Below, in pieces: positions 31,374 through 40,376 of a stretch of 64,000 nucleotides of DNA. The DNA comes from Propionibacteriaceae bacterium (lineage in GTDB: Bacteria > Actinomycetota > Actinomycetes > Propionibacteriales > Propionibacteriaceae), in NCBI GenBank assembly GCA_009782785.1, contig WRIJ01000001.1:62001-126000 (forward strand). Direction: 5' to 3'. Every line of letters starts with the position of its first letter. Positions within the stretch are counted from its first letter, which is position 1. Under the pieces are notes generated by a model that did no database searches, was not told the origin of the DNA, and was given only the letters and a program-made list of their open reading frames with translations. A program made the translations under genes and the position numbers.

Positions 31374-31379
31374 TAGAAT
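31374..31379 (+). promoter_or_regulatory. -10 element TAGAAT before the UPF0182 gene
   Basis: TAGAAT is preceded by TGCGA, about 33 bp before GTG 31412. No clear -35 element is seen. The UPF0182 gene may also be read through from the PDZ gene. Confidence 0.35.
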
Positions 31380-31411
31380 GACCGGCACGACATGACCGAC
31401 CAGGAGGCTTC

Positions 31412-34282
31412 GTGGCACCCACCGTCAAAACTCCCCGTTCACGGGCGCTCATACCCACTGTGGTGATTCTCATCGGCATCATCTATACGTACACCGTGTT
31501 TGCTCAGGTCTGGACAGACCATCTCTGGTTTCGCTCAGTGGGATACCACCAAGTCTTCACTGTTCAACTAGTGACACAGGTGGTGTTATTCCTCCTTGCT
31601 GGATTCATCATGGGTATTGCCATTGCCCTCAATATTTGGATTGCCTGGCGTGGAAAGTCTTTGTTGACCCAGCGTACTGCCATTCAAACAACATTCTCTC
31701 AGCTGGGGGGCCTCCAGCGTATGGCGGTCATCATCGTGCCTGCTGTGATTCTAGGGATTCTCGCAGGACTGGGATGGTTAGGGAATGTCGACACTTATCT
31801 TGCCTGGTCACATCGTGTTCCCTTTGGAACCGTTGATGCCCACTTCGGGATGGATGTGTCGTTCTATATTTTTGAATACCCCTGGTACCGCGCCTTGGTC
31901 AGTTTCTTCCTAGTTGTCACCGTGCTCTCCACATTGGCGGCAGTGTCGGTCCATTATCTCCACGGTACGTTCATGGCCCCTGTGGGCGGGCGACGGGCCA
32001 CCACACGTGGTGCCCATATCCATATTGGCATCCTGCTTGGGCTGATCGCTCTTGGGTACGCCCTGACCAAACTCCTTGACCGATATGGGCTGCTGGTTAC
32101 TCACAATGACCTCCTCGATGGCTTGACCTATACCTCACATCATGCTCAACTGACCGCCAACCTTGTTTTAGCGGTGATCGCCGGATTGACAGCCCTTCTT
32201 TTCTTCGCGACAGCACCCTCACAGCGCTGGCGAATACCAGTGGTATCGGTTGTGTTGGTTGTCGTGTCCTCACTGGTCATTGGTGGGATCTACCCGGCCA
32301 TTGTGCAATCCTTCACCGTCAATCCGACTGAACCGGATAAAGAGCGCCCGTACATGGAGATGAACATCGCAGCCACTCGTGAAGCCTATGGAATAGCAGA
32401 TGTTCTAATCTCTGACTATTCAGCTGTGACGACCACGACTGCTGGACAGCTCAAGTCCGATGCGGAGGCTCTGCCAGGTATTCGACTCATTGACCCAGAA
32501 ATGGTGAAGGACACCTTCGAACAACTTCAGCAGGTCCGTGGATATTACAACTTCGCCGGGGTCCTTGATGTTGATCGCTATGTTATTGATGGTAAACAGA
32601 CTGATGTGGTTTTGGCTGCTCGCGAGATGTCCCATGCAGGCTTGGATGCCGGCGTACAAAACTGGAATAACCTTCACACTGTCTACACTCATGGGTACGG
32701 GTTGGTGGCTGCGTACGGAAATAAGCGCCAAGGAGATGGGCAACCGGAATGGCTGGCTCGTGATATCCCTTCAGTGGGGCCGCTGGTTGCCCAGGAGCCC
32801 CGTATTTATCACGGTGAGATGACCAATACCTATGTCATTGTTGGGCGTGAAGATGGCCAAGATGCTATTGAGTTTGATACCCCGGGTGGGGGAGAGCAAA
32901 TTGGTGAGCAGTACAACACCTACAGTGGTACAGGTGGTGTGCCTATTGGAAGCTTCTTTAATCGGGCTTTATACGCGACGCGTTTCGCCTCCGTTAATCT
33001 GCTACTGTCGGATCGAGTGAATTCTGAGTCAAAAATTCTCTATGATCGTCAACCCCAACAACGTGTCCAACTCGTAGCCCCATGGCTGACCACCGACTCC
33101 GATATTTATCCGGCTATCGTGGATGGACGGATCGTGTGGATCGTCGATGCCTACACGACATCGATCAATTATCCGAATTCTCAACGCGTTGATGTACGCG
33201 ATGCCATCTCGGATAATCTCACTAACCCGAATGCGGATCCTTATGCCGTACGGACAGAAATTAACTATATTCGCAACTCTGTCAAAGCTGTGGTCGATGC
33301 CTATGATGGTACGGTCGACTTGTATGCCTGGGATGACACTGATCCGATCTTGAAAACCTGGATGGCGGTTTATCCTGGTGCAGTGAAACCCAAGTCGGAA
33401 ATCTCTGACGAGCTCATGGCCCATCTGCGTTATCCCGAAGATCTGTTTAAGATCCAGCGTCAGATTTTGGCACGCTACCACATGACCAACCCTCAAGCGT
33501 GGTACAACAATTCTGATCTGTGGAGGATTCCTGGATACCCGGTCAAGGAGAGAGCGGGCGCTAAGGAGCCGACGTACTATCTGTCAATCAAGTGGCCCGA
33601 GGCAAAGGTGGGCAGTGAAGTGATGGAAGCAGACGAGGGTCCTTTGTTCTCCCAAACCACGGTGTTCACTCCCAACAAGAGAGAGAACCTGGCAGCCTAT
33701 ATGTCAGTTGTCGCTGAAGCAACATCGCCACAGTACGGCGAAATCAGAGTGTTGAGGATGTCCGACACTCAACAAATCGATGGTCCCGGTCAGGCGTACA
33801 ATTCCATGATGGCTGATGAGAGAGTGTCATCGATCTTGCTGCCATACTCGTCAGAGAGTTCTGCTGCTCTAGCCATGAAGGGCAACCTGCTCACTATTCC
33901 ATTGGGTGGTGGATTGCTCTATGTGGAGCCGATTTACACCCGTCAACGTAACACTGACGCTACCTTCCCGATCCTGCGTTTCGTCGTGGTACGGTTTGGC
34001 ACCCAGGTGGGTGTGTCGACGACCTTGCAAGGTGCCCTGGATATGGTGTTCTCCGGTGATGCTGGGGCAGCGACCGGGGAGGGTGAGAGTGTTTCAACTG
34101 GGGATACTCCAGATGCTACTCCGATGACCCAAGATGAAATTCTGCGAGCATCCCTCACTGAAGCGGCCAATCATTTCAAAGCGGCCGATGAGGCGCTCAA
34201 GCGTGGTGACTTGGCCGGTTATCAAACAGCGAATGAAGCTGCTCGGGTGGCACTCGAGCGAGCAGCACAGGCACTGGGTTAG
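31412..34282 (+). CDS. UPF0182 family large membrane protein
   Basis: A 956-residue protein with about seven transmembrane helices in the first 310 residues, followed by a large extracytoplasmic domain of about 560 residues. The C-terminal segment (TGEGESVSTGDTPDATPMTQ) is acidic, with a helical end rich in Ala/Glu (AADEALKRGDLAGYQTANEA). It corresponds to M. tuberculosis Rv3193c. The role is unknown. GTG 31412 follows an AGGAGG site. The DUF2342 / PDZ-Lon / UPF0182 grouping is conserved in actinobacteria, which suggests a shared envelope function. Confidence 0.92.
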   Translation: MAPTVKTPRSRALIPTVVILIGIIYTYTVFAQVWTDHLWFRSVGYHQVFTVQLVTQVVLFLLAGFIMGIAIALNIWIAWRGKSLLTQRTAIQTTFSQLGGLQRMAVIIVPAVILGILAGLGWLGNVDTYLAWSHRVPFGTVDAHFGMDVSFYIFEYPWYRALVSFFLVVTVLSTLAAVSVHYLHGTFMAPVGGRRATTRGAHIHIGILLGLIALGYALTKLLDRYGLLVTHNDLLDGLTYTSHHAQLTANLVLAVIAGLTALLFFATAPSQRWRIPVVSVVLVVVSSLVIGGIYPAIVQSFTVNPTEPDKERPYMEMNIAATREAYGIADVLISDYSAVTTTTAGQLKSDAEALPGIRLIDPEMVKDTFEQLQQVRGYYNFAGVLDVDRYVIDGKQTDVVLAAREMSHAGLDAGVQNWNNLHTVYTHGYGLVAAYGNKRQGDGQPEWLARDIPSVGPLVAQEPRIYHGEMTNTYVIVGREDGQDAIEFDTPGGGEQIGEQYNTYSGTGGVPIGSFFNRALYATRFASVNLLLSDRVNSESKILYDRQPQQRVQLVAPWLTTDSDIYPAIVDGRIVWIVDAYTTSINYPNSQRVDVRDAISDNLTNPNADPYAVRTEINYIRNSVKAVVDAYDGTVDLYAWDDTDPILKTWMAVYPGAVKPKSEISDELMAHLRYPEDLFKIQRQILARYHMTNPQAWYNNSDLWRIPGYPVKERAGAKEPTYYLSIKWPEAKVGSEVMEADEGPLFSQTTVFTPNKRENLAAYMSVVAEATSPQYGEIRVLRMSDTQQIDGPGQAYNSMMADERVSSILLPYSSESSAALAMKGNLLTIPLGGGLLYVEPIYTRQRNTDATFPILRFVVVRFGTQVGVSTTLQGALDMVFSGDAGAATGEGESVSTGDTPDATPMTQDEILRASLTEAANHFKAADEALKRGDLAGYQTANEAARVALERAAQALG

Positions 34283-34297
34283 GTCCAGGGCCTGAGG

Positions 34298-34303
34298 TAG
34301 GCT
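34298..34303 (+). promoter_or_regulatory. -10 element TAGGCT, leaderless start at 34310
   Basis: TAGGCT, six bases (GACAAT), then GTG 34310, the first codon of a short upstream reading frame before the ZIP transporter gene. Confidence 0.45.
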
Positions 34304-34309
34304 GACAAT

Positions 34310-34360
34310 GTGAGATGCCCTGGTGACAGGTCAACCGTAAGACTCAAGGTGGCGATGTGA
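34310..34360 (+). CDS. putative 16-codon leader peptide overlapping the ZIP gene start
   Basis: GTG 34310 opens a 16-residue frame with several Arg and one Cys (MRCPGDRSTVRLKVAM). Its TGA stop at 34358-34360 overlaps the GTG start of the transporter (TGTGA). Placement exactly 6 nt after a -10 element suggests a leaderless upstream ORF translationally coupled to the transporter. It may equally be chance. Confidence 0.3.
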   Translation: MRCPGDRSTVRLKVAM

Positions 34361-35148
34361 TCCAATGGTTTCTGGAGCTTCACCCTGTCCAACAGGGGCT
34401 CCTTGCAACCCTGTTCACCTATGCCATCACAGCCCTAGGAGCGGGGGTTGTCTTCTTTTTCAAAACCATGAACCAGAAGGCCTTGGATTTGATGATGGGG
34501 TTCGCTGCCGGGGTGATGATTGCCGCATCGTTTTGGTCTCTGTTAGCACCTGCTATTGAATTGGCCACCCTGCTTGGCGGTCACGCGTGGATGACCACTG
34601 CTCTCGGGTTCTGCCTGGGTGGATTCTTCGTCATGGGGTCGGATCTGTTTCTCTCACGCGTCGAGGTGGTCAAACAACACGGAACGGCTCTGAAGCGTTC
34701 GATCCTGCTCACCAGTGCTGTGACCTTGCACAATATTCCTGAAGGGCTGGCCATCGGGGTGGCTTTTGGCTCTGTGGCCATCGGCATTGAGGGGGCCACT
34801 ATCTTAGGAGCGGTCATGCTCGCTGTGGGCATCGGCATCCAGAACTTCCCTGAGGGAGTCTGTGTGGCGATGCCGCTTCGTCGAGATGGCATGTCCAGGT
34901 CAAAGGCCTTCTTCATTGGGCAAGCCTCAGGGTTTGTGGAGCCTATTGCTGGTGTCCTTGGGGTCATCTTCGCGATGACGATGCGTGACGCCCTCCCACT
35001 GGCTTTGTCGTTTTCCGCTGGAGCCATGATCGCTGTGGTGTGCTCAGAACTGATCCCCGAGTCTTTCCGGGATAATAAAACTATTGCCACCCTCGGGGTC
35101 CTCTTCGGGTTTGCCACCATGATGGTCCTTGATGTTGCCTTGGGGTGA
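34357..35148 (+). CDS. ZIP family metal transporter (ZupT-like)
   Basis: A 263-residue membrane protein with about eight helices. TM4 carries HNIPEGLAIGVAFG and TM5 the matching QNFPEGVCVAMP, with Glu and polar residues forming the binuclear metal site of ZIP carriers. It should import divalent metals such as zinc, iron or manganese; specificity is not readable. GTG 34357 overlaps the stop of a putative leader ORF, and a weak AAGGTGG lies upstream. A hairpin terminator follows at 35163. Confidence 0.88.
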   Translation: MIQWFLELHPVQQGLLATLFTYAITALGAGVVFFFKTMNQKALDLMMGFAAGVMIAASFWSLLAPAIELATLLGGHAWMTTALGFCLGGFFVMGSDLFLSRVEVVKQHGTALKRSILLTSAVTLHNIPEGLAIGVAFGSVAIGIEGATILGAVMLAVGIGIQNFPEGVCVAMPLRRDGMSRSKAFFIGQASGFVEPIAGVLGVIFAMTMRDALPLALSFSAGAMIAVVCSELIPESFRDNKTIATLGVLFGFATMMVLDVALG

Positions 35149-35162
35149 TGTGAGGATTTCAC

Positions 35163-35185
35163 ACCCGTGGGGCAAGCCCCCGGGT
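35163..35185. terminator. bidirectional hairpin between convergent genes
   Basis: ACCCG-T-GGGG, loop CAAG, CCCC-CGGGT: a 9-bp GC-rich stem with one bulged T, between the ZIP gene stop (35148) and the M16 gene stop (35189). No T-run; it probably ends both transcripts. Confidence 0.55.
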
Positions 35186-35188
35186 GGT

Positions 35189-36493
35189 TCACGAATGTGA
35201 TGAGAAAAGATCGCCGATGCCTGTGGAATCACCAACAACGATGATTGCCCCTTGGTCGGGGTTGACCAGGTCGTGGTAGGCACTCATGGCAGAATCGGGT
35301 GTGACCTGCCTCAGTGCCACCAAGCCCGTGGTCACATGGTCCACATCAAGATGGGCAGCCACGAGCGAGGCACCTTGGTCTGCAACCGCTACAGCAGTGC
35401 TCAAAGCTAGTGGGGCACTCTCAGTGAGGTAGGCGATAGCGTTGTCTACTTCTTCTGGCGTGAAAGGCTGTGTCGCTGCCAGTATCTCGAGGGCTTCACT
35501 GATGAGATGATGAACCATTGCTGTTTGCGTGGAAGAAGAGAAATCAATATAACCGCCGTGGCGGAAAGGATGGGCACCCATCGACACCCCGTAGGTGTAC
35601 CCTTTTTCTTCGCGGAGTACGGTATTTAATCGAGAATCGAAATGACCACCCATGATGGTCAGCGCCACGAGCAAGGAAGCCCATCTGGGATCTTTCTGAT
35701 CGATTCCGTACCACCCAATCTTGACATCTGCTTGTACGGCGCCTTCACGGTGGATGATGTGTGAGGCACACTCGCCTACGTGGGGAAGAACCTCCACTGG
35801 TGAGGTCACGCTCGAATCCCACGAAGCGAATGCTTGGGCAGCAAGGTGAGCTGTTTCGTGTGGGTCGATGTCGCCAGCAATAATGAGTGTCGCACCGCGT
35901 GGAGAATAGTGGCGACTATGAAAGTCACATACCTCATCCCTGGTTATCTGTGGAATAGATTCAAAGTCCCCGAAGACTGGTCGTGAAATGCGCAGATCAT
36001 GATCAAAGAGTGACCAGCGTAAGGCGATGGAAGCTATGGAGGAGCCACGAGCCATGTGACGGTCAATTTCTGCATATACCTGGGATTGGATACTCAAGAA
36101 ATCATCTGCGGCAAAGGCAGGTTCTTTCACAGCTTCTGCTACAAGGGTGAGCCCTGCGCCAAGAGAATTGGTCGGCAGATCTATCATCAACTGAGTCGTT
36201 GATTGGCCCACCATGGGCTGAAAATGCCCACCATGATCTTCCAGTGCCTGGGAAAAAGATACTGAAGGGTGGGTCGTTGTTCCTGCGTCAAGAAGGCGAG
36301 TGACCACATTGCCTAGGCCATCTCGTCCCACTGGTTCACAGTGGAGCGGCAGATCAAGGACGAGAACGCAGGAGGCAATATGTTGGCCAGGGAGGGGATA
36401 TGTCCAAAGAGTCATACCATGATTGAGTTCTTCAATGTGAGGCAGCGGAAAACTCCACGGTGGTGATGAGCCCAGTTGAGGTCGCGGTGTCAT
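35189..36493 (-). CDS. M16 family peptidase-like protein, inactive subunit
   Basis: A 434-residue M16-fold protein without the HxxEH zinc motif at the N-terminal position (the equivalent stretch is GLGNVVTRLLDAGTT). It keeps the Arg/Tyr region seen in non-catalytic M16 subunits (FDSRLNTVLREEKGYTYGVSM). It pairs with the active partner encoded just upstream, whose stop overlaps this start by 4 bp (ATGA). Together they probably form a heterodimeric PqqL/processing-peptidase-like enzyme that digests peptides. Confidence 0.88.
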   Translation of the reverse strand: MTPRPQLGSSPPWSFPLPHIEELNHGMTLWTYPLPGQHIASCVLVLDLPLHCEPVGRDGLGNVVTRLLDAGTTTHPSVSFSQALEDHGGHFQPMVGQSTTQLMIDLPTNSLGAGLTLVAEAVKEPAFAADDFLSIQSQVYAEIDRHMARGSSIASIALRWSLFDHDLRISRPVFGDFESIPQITRDEVCDFHSRHYSPRGATLIIAGDIDPHETAHLAAQAFASWDSSVTSPVEVLPHVGECASHIIHREGAVQADVKIGWYGIDQKDPRWASLLVALTIMGGHFDSRLNTVLREEKGYTYGVSMGAHPFRHGGYIDFSSSTQTAMVHHLISEALEILAATQPFTPEEVDNAIAYLTESAPLALSTAVAVADQGASLVAAHLDVDHVTTGLVALRQVTPDSAMSAYHDLVNPDQGAIIVVGDSTGIGDLFSSHS

Positions 36494-37755
36494 AAGGACC
36501 TCCGATAGGTGATGGTTCCACGATGGTCGGGGTTGATACAGGTTTTCAGCCCATGATGAACATCGTGTGCCGTGAGTTGGTGGATCATATCAAGGTGGCG
36601 ATTGATTTCTTCCACATCATCAAAATATGACCACGATCCACTCATATGGTCTGCTCGGGTCTCGATATGAGCCAGTGCAGACAGATATTCACGATCCTCA
36701 TGTCTGATTGCTCGGGCAACTTCACCATCAGTGGGGCCTTCTGTGCACAGGGTTTCCACACCGACAACCAACTTTTCTTCCAATTCTTCCGGTGTTACTC
36801 CTTCGGCGCAGATAGCCGTACTGTAGATCACAGAGTTGCCTTGGCTAAGACCGGCATTGGCGATCCCAACACTATGGGCGAGGTGGGTCCGCACTAGTGA
36901 GGTGTGCAGGCGTGAAGATAGTGATCCGGCTAGTACGGTGAGCCCAAGATCCACGGGATCACTTATCTCATCAACCAGTGGTGGAACAATCCAGGCGTGG
37001 TAAATCACATCCTGAGGGACTTGCCCGCTCAGGGTTAGCCGAGGAATACCTGTCAGGGGTGGTACAACCACAGTGGCAGGGTGTTCAGGTTTAGCTCCAG
37101 GAGGAATGTGTGAAAAGTATTTATCAACGAGTTGGAATCCTTCTTCGGGCTCAATTGCTCCCGACAGGGACATAATGAGATTGCTCGGGACATAGTGGGT
37201 GTGGAAGAAGGAATGCACATCATCCAAGGTTGCTTCATCCAGGTCTTCCATGGACCCAATAGGCATATGTCCGTACCTATGGCCTGGTGGGAAAGCGAAC
37301 TCCATCAGGCGAGGGAAAACATCTCCATAGGGGACATTGTCATAGCGTTGTCGTTTTTCTTCCTTCACTACTTCTCGTTGGGTGTCGAGGTTGACTTGGT
37401 CCACACTGTCAAGAAGAGAATTCAACCGATCAGCCTCCAACCACAAGGCGAGTTCAAGCCCTGATCGTGGGACTGTCTCGAAATAGTTAGTACGGTCAAA
37501 GCTGGTCGTAGCATTGCAGTGTCCACCCATAGCCTCAATCTGGGCGAGATGCTCCCCAGAAGCCACCTGGGCTGATCCTGAAAACATGAGGTGCTCAAAG
37601 AGGTGAGCGAAACCTGTTTTTCCGGGTTTCTCATGGAAAGAACCCACCTCGTACCAAAGGTTGAGCGCGACACCACTGACCCAGGGGTCAGGATTGATGG
37701 CAACCCGAATACCATTGTCGGTTGTCCTGGTGTGAAGGGGGTAGCGCTGGTCCAT
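36490..37755 (-). CDS. M16 family zinc peptidase, catalytic subunit
   Basis: A 421-residue M16 peptidase with the inverted zinc motif HLFEH at residues 51-55 (FAHLFEHLMFSGS) and a downstream Glu in EEKRQRYDNVPYGD. The first gene of a two-gene operon with the inactive partner. ATG 37755 lies 7 nt after a TAGGCT element, so the transcript probably has almost no leader. Cytoplasmic; no signal peptide is seen. Confidence 0.92.
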   Translation of the reverse strand: MDQRYPLHTRTTDNGIRVAINPDPWVSGVALNLWYEVGSFHEKPGKTGFAHLFEHLMFSGSAQVASGEHLAQIEAMGGHCNATTSFDRTNYFETVPRSGLELALWLEADRLNSLLDSVDQVNLDTQREVVKEEKRQRYDNVPYGDVFPRLMEFAFPPGHRYGHMPIGSMEDLDEATLDDVHSFFHTHYVPSNLIMSLSGAIEPEEGFQLVDKYFSHIPPGAKPEHPATVVVPPLTGIPRLTLSGQVPQDVIYHAWIVPPLVDEISDPVDLGLTVLAGSLSSRLHTSLVRTHLAHSVGIANAGLSQGNSVIYSTAICAEGVTPEELEEKLVVGVETLCTEGPTDGEVARAIRHEDREYLSALAHIETRADHMSGSWSYFDDVEEINRHLDMIHQLTAHDVHHGLKTCINPDHRGTITYRRSL

Positions 37756-37762
37756 TCACGTG

Positions 37763-37768
37763 AGCCTA
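37763..37768 (-). promoter_or_regulatory. -10 element TAGGCT of the M16 operon
   Basis: Minus-strand TAGGCT, seven bases, then ATG 37755. Confidence 0.45.
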
Positions 37769-37859
37769 TCAGTGAGGTGTCCAGGGGCAAAGATGGGTAT
37801 GATGGGTGAGTTTGTGGATGTGGTGACGGCCATATCGATACCCGTGAGAGGATACTTTG

Positions 37860-38438
37860 GTGGCCTTAGACAAGAATCGCCCCGTTGCGCAAGACCCCTA
37901 TTCGCTCTTGCCCCAGGTGCCGTCTTTTCCGCTGACCAGCGAGGACATTGTTGACTTTCAACCCCTGGCACCTGCACAAACCGGTGAAGGCGGATCGGTA
38001 TCACCGGAACTCTCGTGGTCGAAGTTTCCCAAGAAGACCCGCAGCTTCCTTCTCACCTGCGTTGACCCGGATTCCCCCAAAGAGGGAGGTATGTGCTTGT
38101 GGTTGGTGGCCGATATTCCCGTCTCCGTAACATCCATTCCGGCTGGGAACTCCATGACCATGGTGAAGGCTCTGACGAGTCGCTTTATCCGTCCGGCATC
38201 CTCGATTGGTGTCGATGAAGCTCTTGACCTGCGCAATGACCGTGGTTCTCTAGGGTTCGCTGGAGCTAACCCGCCCAAGGGAGACCGGGAACATCGATAC
38301 TATTTCGCCATCCATGCTTTGCAAGTTGAGCAACTCGATTTACCTCATGGGCGGCGTACCGCTGCTGACTTGGTGCTAGCGACAGCCATACCTCACATTA
38401 TTGCCCGTGGAGTAATCATGGGCACCTCTCAGCGTTGA
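37860..38438 (+). CDS. YbhB/YbcL family (PEBP-like) protein
   Basis: A 192-residue phosphatidylethanolamine-binding-protein-fold protein. Signs are SPELSWSKFPKKTRSFLLTCVDPDSP, CLWLVADIP, and GFAGANPPKGDREHRYYFAIHAL. The bacterial family is of unclear function. GTG 37860 is favoured by a GAGAGGA ribosome site at about 7 nt; TTG 37857 is an alternative. Divergent from the M16 operon, convergent with the ABC permease gene. Confidence 0.9.
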   Translation: MALDKNRPVAQDPYSLLPQVPSFPLTSEDIVDFQPLAPAQTGEGGSVSPELSWSKFPKKTRSFLLTCVDPDSPKEGGMCLWLVADIPVSVTSIPAGNSMTMVKALTSRFIRPASSIGVDEALDLRNDRGSLGFAGANPPKGDREHRYYFAIHALQVEQLDLPHGRRTAADLVLATAIPHIIARGVIMGTSQR

Positions 38439-38464
38439 CCTGAGGTCGCAAGACGAATGTCAAT

Positions 38465-39232
38465 TCACAATTGCTTGCGGTGGAAGACGTAGAGAGATAA
38501 CGCCATCACGACGACGATCATGACGCCACAGTGAGTGAAGGCCGGGATGAAATCATCAACGGACTTTGCCCCAGTCATCAGATCAAGTGTTCCTTCAGCC
38601 AAAGTGACCGGATTGTATTTACGTGTCCACGGGGCAAGATTGATGAGATTGAGTACAACAACAGTGAAAGCAACCAAACCGAGGCTTCCGCCGATGTTAG
38701 AGAAGAAGGTTCCCCCAAGAATCATCAAAGAGATCAACAGGACACCAAACAGCCAGGGAGCAAGGAAGGTCATCCACGGATGGTGAAACTCTTGAATACC
38801 CCAGAAATAGTAGGTGTAGACCAGACACACTGCCCAACTGATGGCGTACGCCACACTCCAGATCAGGACTGACACAAAAAACTTGGAGAGTATGACGGCC
38901 CCGCGTGGTGTTCCCTTAGTGAGCAAGGGTACGAGTGTGCCTTTGGACAGTTCACTGGCCATCAAACCACAAAAGACAATGATCACTACGAGCATGCCGA
39001 GTTGGGCAATATTCGAGAAGAACTGTGTCCACGAATCGACACTGCTCGCCTCGGGAAGGGTCAGTACAACGCCGTTACCCAGATCCGTGCCAGAGATCAG
39101 ATCAGGTAGGACCTTCGCCAGGAAGGGACTCATGAGTCCAATGACACTCAGTGCGAGAACCATGATCACTAGTTTGTAGGTACGGATGTTCTCCATGAAC
39201 TCTTTGCGGCTTAACGATAAGAAGGCTCTCAT
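38465..39232 (-). CDS. ABC-2 type transporter permease
   Basis: A 255-residue protein with about six membrane helices (for example LVIMVLALSVIGLMSPFLA and MLVVIIVFCGLMASELSKGTL). The ELSKGTLVPLLTKG cytoplasmic segment is typical of ABC-2 exporters. Its start overlaps the ATPase gene stop by 4 bp. It is the last gene of a four-gene overlapping operon beginning with an ADP-ribosylglycohydrolase-like gene. The substrate is unknown. Confidence 0.88.
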   Translation of the reverse strand: MRAFLSLSRKEFMENIRTYKLVIMVLALSVIGLMSPFLAKVLPDLISGTDLGNGVVLTLPEASSVDSWTQFFSNIAQLGMLVVIIVFCGLMASELSKGTLVPLLTKGTPRGAVILSKFFVSVLIWSVAYAISWAVCLVYTYYFWGIQEFHHPWMTFLAPWLFGVLLISLMILGGTFFSNIGGSLGLVAFTVVVLNLINLAPWTRKYNPVTLAEGTLDLMTGAKSVDDFIPAFTHCGVMIVVVMALSLYVFHRKQL

Positions 39233-40134
39233 TTCACCGCCTCCAGGAACAAAGACTCAATACTGGGGGAGATGACTTCAAAACTGAGAGGAACAAGTTT
39301 GTGATCAGCCAATAAGGTCAGCACCTCGTGTTCGTGTTGTTCATCAATAGTGTGGACGATCACTTCAGTTTCCCCCATGCGATCAACGAATTTCTTCACC
39401 AGAAGATCGCACAGGAGGTCGGCGTCTTCACTGTAGGGAAATTCGATTCGTAGCCCCTGGGATCCGTGGTGAGCCTTCAAGTCAGCCAAAGTTCCCGACA
39501 AGACGATTTTTCCCTGGTGAAGAACAGCAGCGCGATCACAGATTCGTTCCACATCCGACAAAATGTGGGTGGAGAAAATCACGGTGGTGGTGTGGCGGAT
39601 TTCACGCAGTATCTCGAGGATCTCGGTACGCCCACTGGGATCCAATGCAGACGTGGGTTCATCACAAATAAGTAATCGAGGCATGGTGATCAATGCTTGT
39701 GCCATTCCTAAGCGTTGCTTCATTCCTCGGGAATAGGTCCCAATCTTTTTCTTCACCCCAGCTAGACCGACAAGCTCTAGAAGTTCTTTCGTTCGAGACT
39801 TGATTTGCAGCGATCGCAGTCCTGCTACACGGCCGCACAACGACATGTACTCCTGCGCACGCATGTAGGGGTAAAACTGGGGAACATCCGGGAGATATCC
39901 AACGTGACGATTGGTGCGAGTCTTACCGAAATGTACCCGTTCACCTTCGACCCATACCTGTCCTGAGTCAGCTTCGAGAAGTCCCACGATGATTTTCATG
40001 GTGGTTGTTTTTCCTGCGCCATTTTCACCAAGGAAACCGAAAACTTGGCCTTGGGGGATTCGTAAAGATATCCCGTCAAGAACCTTCGAAGATCCAAAGC
40101 TCTTCGTTAAAGAATTGAGACGCAAAACCTCCAT
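39229..40134 (-). CDS. ABC transporter ATP-binding protein
   Basis: A 301-residue ATPase with Walker A GENGAGKTTT, signature YSRGMKQRLGMAQAL (SRGMKQ in place of SGGQ, as usual in ABC-2 exporters), Walker B LLICDEPTSALDP and the H-loop STHILSDVE. A C-terminal extension of about 80 residues follows. It is preceded by the PLDc_N gene with a 1-bp stop-start overlap and followed by its permease. Confidence 0.93.
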   Translation of the reverse strand: MEVLRLNSLTKSFGSSKVLDGISLRIPQGQVFGFLGENGAGKTTTMKIIVGLLEADSGQVWVEGERVHFGKTRTNRHVGYLPDVPQFYPYMRAQEYMSLCGRVAGLRSLQIKSRTKELLELVGLAGVKKKIGTYSRGMKQRLGMAQALITMPRLLICDEPTSALDPSGRTEILEILREIRHTTTVIFSTHILSDVERICDRAAVLHQGKIVLSGTLADLKAHHGSQGLRIEFPYSEDADLLCDLLVKKFVDRMGETEVIVHTIDEQHEHEVLTLLADHKLVPLSFEVISPSIESLFLEAVK

Positions 40135-40376
40135 CAGTGGTCATCCTCGTTCTCACCACGCCCGAGGGCAAAGTACAGTATCGGCCCAATCATGGACACG
40201 ACAATGATAATCACAGCCCACACCCATCGATTGACAATCTTGGTGTTCCTATGGATCAGCAGATGGATGAGTGCCCAGAACATCAAACCGAGCTGAATAA
40301 TGGCAAGTGGAATAATCAGGGGCAGGTATGGTTTCATCTGGGTCCACAGCGATAGCTGGATAACAACATCAGGCAT
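40134..40376 (-). CDS. PLDc_N-domain small membrane protein
   Basis: An 80-residue protein with two transmembrane helices (YLPLIIPLAIIQLGLMFWAL and WVWAVIIIVVSMIGPILYF) and the NRWVWAVIIIVVSMIGPILYF motif of the PLDc_N family, ending in an acidic tail. This family often accompanies ABC-2 exporters of the bacteriocin-immunity type. It overlaps the upstream gene by 8 bp and the ATPase gene by 1 bp. Confidence 0.85.
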   Translation of the reverse strand: MPDVVIQLSLWTQMKPYLPLIIPLAIIQLGLMFWALIHLLIHRNTKIVNRWVWAVIIIVVSMIGPILYFALGRGENEDDH

